Of a DNA stretch of 64,000 bases, positions 53,567 through 62,500 are shown piece after piece (position 1 is the stretch's first letter; every line of letters begins with the position of its first letter). The notes below the pieces were generated by a model that worked only from the letters and a program-made list of their open reading frames with translations, was not told where the DNA came from and ran no database searches. The stretch spans positions 1-64,000 of the forward strand of contig JAZGTH010000059.1 in the NCBI GenBank assembly GCA_036877525.1, given 5' to 3'. The DNA comes from Chromobotia macracanthus (lineage: Eukaryota > Chordata > Actinopteri > Cypriniformes > Botiidae). The position numbers and the translations under genes were made by a program.

Positions 53567-56500
53567 TTCTCTCTCTGTCCATGCACGTCAGTCTGTCTGG
53601 AATAGACCAAGCAGAAGCAGTAACAGGAAATCAGAACACTGTGGTTTCAGCACAATGGCAGAGCTCCACAGCTCAGCTCCCTGTAGCCTGTAGCCTGCTG
53701 AGAACATTAGACACTTTTACACTGGAGAGTTCCTCATCAGGTTACCTAAACCTGCCACCTTTCTCTCTGTCCTTTTTCTTGTTGATCTCGCAGGTGTTCC
53801 TCAAGGAAGCTCTGGAGCAGAGGCTGGAGAAGGAACGAGAAGAGGTGCGCACAGCAGCTGGTATGGTGATCCGGGCCCACATACTAAGTTATGTGGCAAG
53901 GTTAGTACAGATTTGTGCATGTGTGTTTGTGTATAAACAGGCTCTGTTGAAAGGGGTTGAGTGAATCACCTAAGATTCTTGTTAACAAGTGACTTCACTT
54001 ACTACTTGTTATTGAGTCGAGTGGCTGAATTGCTATAATCTAATATGGAAATGCTGTTCGAAGTTTGCATTGCAGAATGATTTACCAGTGCTGAGTGAAT
54101 CAGTGCATTGAGAGCAAAACTAAGTTAATTAGATTCATTATGAAAGTGCAGGAAAATAAATTATTTTTAATGCTTGATTTTTATACCATGTTTTGAGGTC
54201 TTTTTACTCTTTTTAAAATACTGTGCACAGTGTAAATAAATTCTTGTGCATTATCTTTTTCATGAATCAGTCTGCCGGTTTTGAGTGTTTAGAATGATCT
54301 TGTTATCTTAGTTTGTTTTACATGCAACTTCAGAACCAATTTCTGAACTGATTAGCAAGATGTTGTGCTGAATAAGATGTCTACTTGTACATACATCTAT
54401 TGATGTCTACTTGTACATACAGATACTGCTGACACACACTTTGGTTTCTGGGATTTAAGACACACTCAATATAGGCTTGTGCTGCATAAAAACACTTAAA
54501 AATATCTCAGTGTCAAATTGCTTAGCAATTATTGTAATTACTTTTAACCAACTGGTGGTGGAGACAGTCAATGAAGTCATAAAGACTTCTCTATTATAAT
54601 TGCCACTTCAGTGGATTTTTTGTTAAATACTGCATATATACAACTGGTCTAAGTGACTAGAGGCATGCACGTTACAGTAACATTGACAGATGAGATTTTC
54701 TTAACTTTTGGGTCATCTGGCCTTAAGGTGTGAGCTCAGCTGCTCTCATACATCAAACACCACTGACTAGACAGATAACTAACTAGCCAGACTACTTCAT
54801 ATTAATGACATAAAAGTGATTCTGAATAATTTGATTGATGTAGCTCTTTTATTAAGAGTGCATTAATGATAGTCATAAGACTTGAAAAGCTTGTTAAGTT
54901 TATTGTGGTGAGTAATTACTATAATAAGCCCCTGAACCAATCATTAACGAAAAGCCTCCAGGCCTCTATGGTCTCTTAATGACTAACTAATGACCACCTC
55001 ATGTCCCTCCCACAGAAAACACTACAGAAAAGTCCGCAGCAGCACCATCACAATCCAAAAGAACTACCGCGCTCACTTCTGGAGACAAGTCTTCCTACGC
55101 TTCCGCTCCGCCGCTGTGGTTCTCCAGAAACACCTTCGTGGACGGCACGCTCGCCAGCTGTACCGGCAGCTGTTGGAGGAGAAACAGAAGAGAGAGGAAG
55201 AGGAGAGAGTTAGAAGAGAAGAAGAAGAGAGGAGACAACAAGAGGAGCTGAGGAGACTCGAGAAAGAGAGAAGGAGAGAGGAGGAGGAGAAGAGGAGAGA
55301 GGAGGAAGAGAGACAGAGGATCCAGGAGGAGGAACAGAGGAGAATAGAGGAAGAGGTTTTGAGGATACAGCAGGAAGAGGAAGAAATTAGGAGGACACAG
55401 GAAGAGCTGAAGAGCAAGCAGATATTGCAGGAGACAGACATCAGAGAGGCTGGGCACAGCAGGTAAGCCACCATCTGGCAAAATTTTTGCTTTGGATTTA
55501 GGTCAATCAAAATCTGTGTGGCTGCACTGTTAATCTACTCTGTCTGAAAGGATTCTGTATGTGTTTGTGTCTTCTGTTAGGAATCTAGTGGGAAATAATC
55601 TTCACAACCAAAAGGTATTACTTTTTTATTAGTCTTGAATTTAATGTTATTTCAAATTGATATTTTGAATTGAAAAATACATCAGAATGTTGTACTGGCC
55701 TAATTGTGTATGTCCCTTTGCAAAAAAAACTTCTAGTATGTACTGTGGTGTAGTAATAGTATCAGGTGGTGTGGTACTTTGCTGTATGGGTATTTAATAA
55801 ATAATGTGGTCTTGGACTTTTTGTCAGCATAAGTCGTTGAGGTTTAGTTTACAAATCTCAATTGCTTTCATGAAAGTTTTCTAAATGAATATGAGGCTGC
55901 ATGCATGATCTGTATAAAATAATTTGAAAACGCTATTCATAAATTAAAAAAATATATATACTACATTACTGAAAGATTACCAATGATACTTCCTGGAATT
56001 TATAATAAACAAATAATATAATGGCATAAACGTGGTGCATTTTCAAAAAACCACGGTGCCTTTCAGTTGGATAATAAAACAAAATTGTCTATTAACTATA
56101 TTTCAGAGGGTGTCCCACAGCCTGTGCCAGTACTCCTCTGAAGAGGAGAGTCGTCAGATGGAGGAGATCCTGCGACTTGAGCGAGAGATTGAACGGCTAC
56201 AAAGACAGAGAGACGAAGGAGTGTCCTTGCTGAATGAGAGCTCCAGAGACGATCTACGGCAAAAGAGGGACGCCGAGATCTACCGTCTGGAGAAGGAGGC
56301 TTCACGTGTAGCTACTGAGTTCCTGGAGATGTTGGACTTTGGAGGGTTGGAGCAGTCACTCTCCAGTGAAGAGAACCTTCATGACCCATCCGAGACCACC
56401 GCTCCTCTGGCCGAGGAGGAGGTGGATGAGGGCTTCCATGCGGAGGATGAGTGCATACCCCTGCCCGATTTCCCTCCCCCACCTCCTGTTCCTCTGGACA

Positions 56501-59500
56501 CAGAGATTCTCTCCAGTCTTCCACCTCCACCACCTGCCTTTGCAGAAGGTCTAGTGGCCACGTCCTCACCTGCACGGATGGAGCGACCAAAATCCAGTAC
56601 CTCTATTAAACAAAACAGACTTTCAGATATCCCGCCGCCTCCACCTTCAGCTCCACCACCTCCTCCACCTATACTAGCTTTAACCACAGGAGATTATGGA
56701 GTGGTATATAAAAACTCAAGGAAAACAGTAACTGAGATAATACTATCAGAAGAAGAGACTAACTTCGGTGTTGTGCCAGATACTGAGTCAGACTATGACC
56801 AAGAGGAGTTTGAGGAGGCATTAGGGAGCTACGGGGATGCAGGAAGCACAAACGATGGACACCTCACTGATGAGGAAGTGCTACGTAGGTCCTGTACCTA
56901 CAATAGCATGGACTCCTTCAGGGGAAGTTCAGACTCAGTGAGTTGAAATAGCACTCATACCCCATGAGTTTTATTCTTTGCTTTTTAAAGGTGACAGTAA
57001 TTAAATCCTTGGAGGTCAAACAAATGATGTACTGTTTGTTGTGGGCATTCAAAAATCTACATAATTTTCATAATCAGCTAGTCAGTGGGTTGACTCAGAA
57101 AGACCTGAATAATTATGTTGATTGGGCATCATGTCTATCTTGGCCGATTAGATGTGTTTCTTAATGTTTTATTTAGAATGAAGTTTAAAGCAACAGCACT
57201 AAAAATTAACAGCTATAACTAAAATGAGGAAAAAATCTAGTTAAAGTAGTAACCTCACTAACGCACTAGCAGGTTGGTGGAGATTGGTCAGCATCAACCA
57301 AACTGACCTGTCTCTAGTTGTTTCTTGTAGCTGTTCACAAAGTTAATATTTGTTAGTTTCTGTCACCCCAAATAACCCAATTAAAAATTATACACTATAG
57401 GCAAAACATTTCCTGTGACAGGAATATATGTTTCATCAGGGTTGTACAGTTAAACACTGTCAGTTGTTGTAAGATTCAGTATTGCTGGCGGCTAAACTAA
57501 AGCACTCAGCCATCAGCACTTTGACCTAATTCTTTATAAACCTTTAAACGTATCATGATATTATAAAGAATCCATGTGCAAAAGCAGGATGAGGGGAGAC
57601 CAGGTAAATATGGTTTGATTATACATCATGTTTTTCCCCCTCAGGACATTCTCAGAATGTTCAGCCATTAGCCAGTGCCTGTCACACCTGCACGGAATGC
57701 AATTCCGCAACAGCTCCATTGTTTTCTCTCAGAGAATATTTGAACCCAGAGACCTGTTTCTAGTTCTGTTTGGGTGTAAAATGAAATGTGACACGACAGC
57801 TCACAAAGATGTTTACTGAACTTATGCTCTTTTTGTTTGCATTAACTAGTCAGGTAAGAGAATGAGTTGCAGGTGTCCTACCTTTGTAAACACAGTGGTC
57901 TGACGGGAATGGTTACAGAGATTTCAAAAAGCCATTTTAGTAAGAAAAAACTGAAGATGTACACTAAAAAGCTCTTTATTGAAGTTTACACCTGTTTTTT
58001 CACAGTTCATTGACAGTAATGATGAGAATGATGGATATGTGGACACAGATGAGGAGGTGTCAAATGGCAGAGTGCATCTGCTGAATGGCAGCGGACCTCC
58101 ATATTTCCACAGCTACCTGTACATGAAGAGTGAGTGTTTTAAAGCACATAAAAAGTGCTTATTTTGACTATATCCAGAGTTCAAAACTGCAACCCCAAAA
58201 ATGGCAGTGAATTAAGAAAATATGCCTGGCAAACTTTGGGCATCTAAGACACACAAGCAGTGACATGTTTTCTTTAGTTGGTGATTTGTATGTTTTTTTT
58301 ATTTGATCATACATGTCACTTACATCAGCAAGTTTCAGATTACAGATCAATCCAAACCATGTGTTATGTTACACTTCCTGTGAAAGCTTCCAGCCAATCA
58401 GCAGCCAAAGCAGTTTTTCTTATATATGGCACTTGATGATTGTTCATTGTGGGTCCCGCTTATATAGATTAGATAATATTGGTCAAAATGAACATTTAAA
58501 TGAATGTACTGAAGCCAAAGATGAATATGTAGTTGGTTTATTTTTTTGTTTTTAAGGTGGGCTGATGATCCCATGGCGTAGACGCTGGTGTGTTTTAAAG
58601 GATGAGACCTTCATGTGGTTTAGGGCTAAGCAGGACTCTCTTAAGTCAGGCTGGCTGTACAAGAAAGGAGGAGGAATGTCCACTCTGTCCCGCAGGAACT
58701 GGAAGATGCGATGGTTCGTCCTTCGAGATTCAAAACTAATGTATTTTGAGAACGACAGTGAGGAGAAGCTGAAAGGAACCATTGATATCCGAGCTGCCAA
58801 GTAAGAACCCATTCCTCCAAATGATGCATTCACTGTAAATCTATGACATGATGTAACTGGCAGACTGCGTTCTGTTTACCAAAAAGGCCAGTTAACTCTT
58901 TGCTACGCCCCATCTTAAACATTACTGACCAGTCCTGTCAATCATATTATCAGACAAGTTTTTGATCTTTTCTAATGCAAGTCTATGGAAGTCCTTGCAC
59001 TTGTGATTGGATAGTTAAATTCTCTTTATGAGAACATTTTACTGGTTGTCATGATGTTTACAGAAATCTCCAGTTCTTTCCTTTGGGATGTTCTATAAAG
59101 TTTGACTGATTGAGTGAGAGTAATCGGGGGGTGGAACTTATTTGACCGGATATTATGCCCAACAGACTGTTTTAGCCATTGTGATTTTATGTCTAAGTTA
59201 TTGGGTGCACACACTGATGGCCTGTGGTTTTGTTACACAGGGAGATTGTCGACAACCATGAGAAGGAAAATGCTCTGAACATTGTGACCGAGGAGAGGAC
59301 ATACCAAATCTATGCAGAATCACCTGAGGACGCTAGGTACTTTTCAACTGTGTATTTTATACCCGTGTTGGTACTAATGTATCTAACCAACACAGCAAAT
59401 ATGTATACAATGATTTAGTATGTAGATATGTGTCATGTTATCTCATGCACCCCCTTGTGGTAGAATAAAATGTTGACTAACACTTCACAGAGGTATAATA

Positions 59501-62500
59501 CTTCCTGTCTGCATGCTTGTGTTGCAGTGGCTGGTTCAACGTGCTGAGCAGAGTTCACTGTGCCACCCCAGAGCAGCTGCTGCAGATGCAGCATGAGCAG
59601 GCCAATCCCAAAAACGCAGTCGTGAGTGTCTGCCCTAATATACACAATGCATTCATATACCAGACAAATATTTATGTGTTGTGGAATGTGATATTCCGTG
59701 ATCTTTACTTGTGAAGTTCTGTTTTCAGGGAACACTGGATGTTGGGCTTATTGATTCTGTATGTGCCTCAGACAACCCAGACAGGTAATGCATGATGTCA
59801 TCATACTTAAAATGTATGATATTTTTAAGTATGCATTTTTGCATACATTTTAACCTTCAGATCTGGTTATAGTGATCTGATCACAAAACATTTTGAAATC
59901 CCTTGTACACCTGTCACCTGAGACCTCAAAGAGACAGTTCACCTAAAACTAAAAATTAATTTACTTACCCTCATGTTGCTCCAAATATGTATGATTTTTT
60001 TCTCCTAAAAACATTGATGAAGGAAATGTTTTGAGGAATATCTGAGCTGGTTGTCCCGGTGTAAAACAATTACAGCAAAGGCTTCTCAAAATTTAATTCC
60101 ATTTCTTCCAAAGTAATATGTAAAGCACAGAATTTTTTGGGTGAACCGATTGTTAAATAGCAGGTTTAAATCATTTTTGTGTTTATTTGAATAGTATGTG
60201 TTAATTCATAAGACATTTTTCCCTCAGACCCAACTCATTTGTTATAATCACGGCTAATCGCGTGATTCACTGCAACACTGACACGCCAGAGGAAATGCAT
60301 CACTGGATTGGCCTCCTACAGAAACCCAAAGGAGACTCGAGAATAGATGGCCAGGAATTCATAGTGAGGGGTGAGTTAGACAGGAAACAAAGATGACTAG
60401 TGACTCTGTAGACATCTGGTGGTATTCTGGTGACTAAAGTTTCCTTCTGCATACTCTGATAAGTAATTGCAATTTTTCTCAATGTTTGTCAGGTTGGCTG
60501 CATAAAGAGATGAAGTCCAGTGGGAAAAGCACTTCTCTCAAGCTGAAGAAACGCTGGTTTGTTTTGACCAACAACTCACTGGATTATTATAAATCATCAG
60601 AGCGCAGCGCTTCTAAGCTTGGCACGCTGGTGCTCAACAGCCTGTGTTCTGTAGTTCAGCCTGATGAAAAGGTTTTCAAGGAGACTGGTGAGTCCAGACT
60701 GAAAATGCTGTCAAACTTGTGTTGGGATGAACCTACTTGTTTTGGATGAATCTTTTAATCAGGAACAAGAGATTGATACACAAATTGATTGATTGCACAA
60801 ATGAGAATCAGAACCCAGAAATATCTTTAACATATTTGGAGAGTTCAACGGCTCTTGTTTTACACAGGTTACTGGAACATAATAGTCCATGGCAGAAAGC
60901 ATTCCTACCGTCTCTACACCAAACTTCTGAATGAAGCCATGAGATGGGCTTCAGCCATCCAGGCAGCCATAGACAACAAGGTTCCCATAGAAACACCAAC
61001 CCAGCAACTAATCAGAGACATCAAGGTAAATTCACTGTGACTTTGTAACACCAGTGGTATTCATGGCATTATCACCACAATTCAGGACTCAGATCTCTTG
61101 TAGTTTTTCATTTTAATAACAATCATGTTTACAGTTGTGGAAGCCAGTACCTTTCCAGCCCCAGCAGTCCCTCAGGGTCAAAACCTGTAGTGTTAAGTGA
61201 GGTACACGGACAAGTGTTCTGTGTGGTGTTTACTCGGATTGCTTTCTCCGCTTTCTCAACATCATTATTTTGTCTTGCTTCATCCTGTATAATTCTGGGT
61301 GTTTCTGTTCTACATTGTTGTGAAGGATTTTTCTTACTGAGTCGTTTTGAATTTTCAAAGGTGCTTTTAAGTGATTATAGATGCTTTACTAATTTTTTAA
61401 ACTTCAACTGCATGCCCTCTCTCTCGAGCTCTGTCCTTCAAAGAAGTGTTAGCAAATCCGATGTTAGCTAACCCAGACCCAAAATGACTTCTGTGCAGAG
61501 AGGGTTTCTGATTGGCTAGTTTTTTAAATTAACCATGTTTTTCAAAACTAAAAAGTGAGGCATGACAGAGACATGTTGTTTTTCAGGACAGCTGTCAAAA
61601 GGAAATAAATCACTTGCAGCAACATTTTTGTAGCTGATCAAAACTGCTAATTTATTGTCATTACCTGGCTGGACAAGGGCAGCCTGGTTGAGCTGGTAGA
61701 CCACATTGATAAGCTGATAAACACTTGTTGAGGAAGTCAACCACACTTGAACTGGTGTAGCAGTGTAACTTTAGTGTGGCCTGTTTTTAGTATGGCCTGT
61801 TTTTAACCTGCTGGAAAAATCCAGCAGGTTAAAAACTCATAAAAGCACTTTTGTGTGCTGTGTTTTCACCTTCAATGATTTGTGGAAATACATTGTCTTT
61901 TTTGAATGTACAGAATCTATAACGCAGTATTGCTTTTCATGGTTGTGCAGGAGAGCAGTCTGAATGTGGAGGCTGTGGAGCAGATGTACTGGAGGAACCC
62001 CATTCTGAGATACACCCAGCATCCACTGCACTCTCCTCTGCTTCCTCTACCTTATGGAGAGGTTAATGTCAGCTGTGAGTCACTCCTTTATTCTGCTCTG
62101 GTCCTATGAGTCCTGTCAATTTTTTGATTTGATGTTCTTTGCAAATGGTAGCTATACACAAATCATAGCTATTATGGTCAAATTAATATTCTGGATTAAA
62201 TTAGGGTTAGGGTTAGTTAAACTGTATCAACAACATCTGGGCCTTGTAAAACAAATCATGGTTATAGTAAGGCAATTGAAATAAAAAACATTCCAGAGTG
62301 TTCAGGATATAATATTTGCAGAAGGGATTTAAAATTAGAAAGAATTAAGGGATTGTTCACCAGTGATTATTCAGTTAATGTTAGATGGCACACAGTTGTA
62401 CCTGTGACGTTTGGATTCCTTGAATAAGGAAATTAATTCCCATGTCTGTGCCTCTTTTTCCATCTCTGTCTTCTTTCTGTCTGGCTTTGGCAGTGCAAAA

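Larger units (their letters stand above)
49680..53793 (+). other. myo10 intron 20, 4.1 kb
   Basis: Holds a C/CA-rich run (49759-49784), a palindromic repeat fragment (51262-51400), a SINE tail (51614-51666), GT-rich stretches (52858-53215) and a (CT)n tract (53524-53577). The last part is open in frame with exon 21; see findings. Confidence 0.8.

Noticed and set aside
53386..53964. 192-codon open frame as a separate gene
   Set aside because: It is intron 20 plus exon 21 of myo10. Its first half is a translated CT repeat. Kept only as a possible alternative start.
55073..55510. Antisense frames of 128-145 codons rich in Leu/Ser
   Set aside because: They are the reverse of the homopurine exon 22, which lacks antisense stops by composition.
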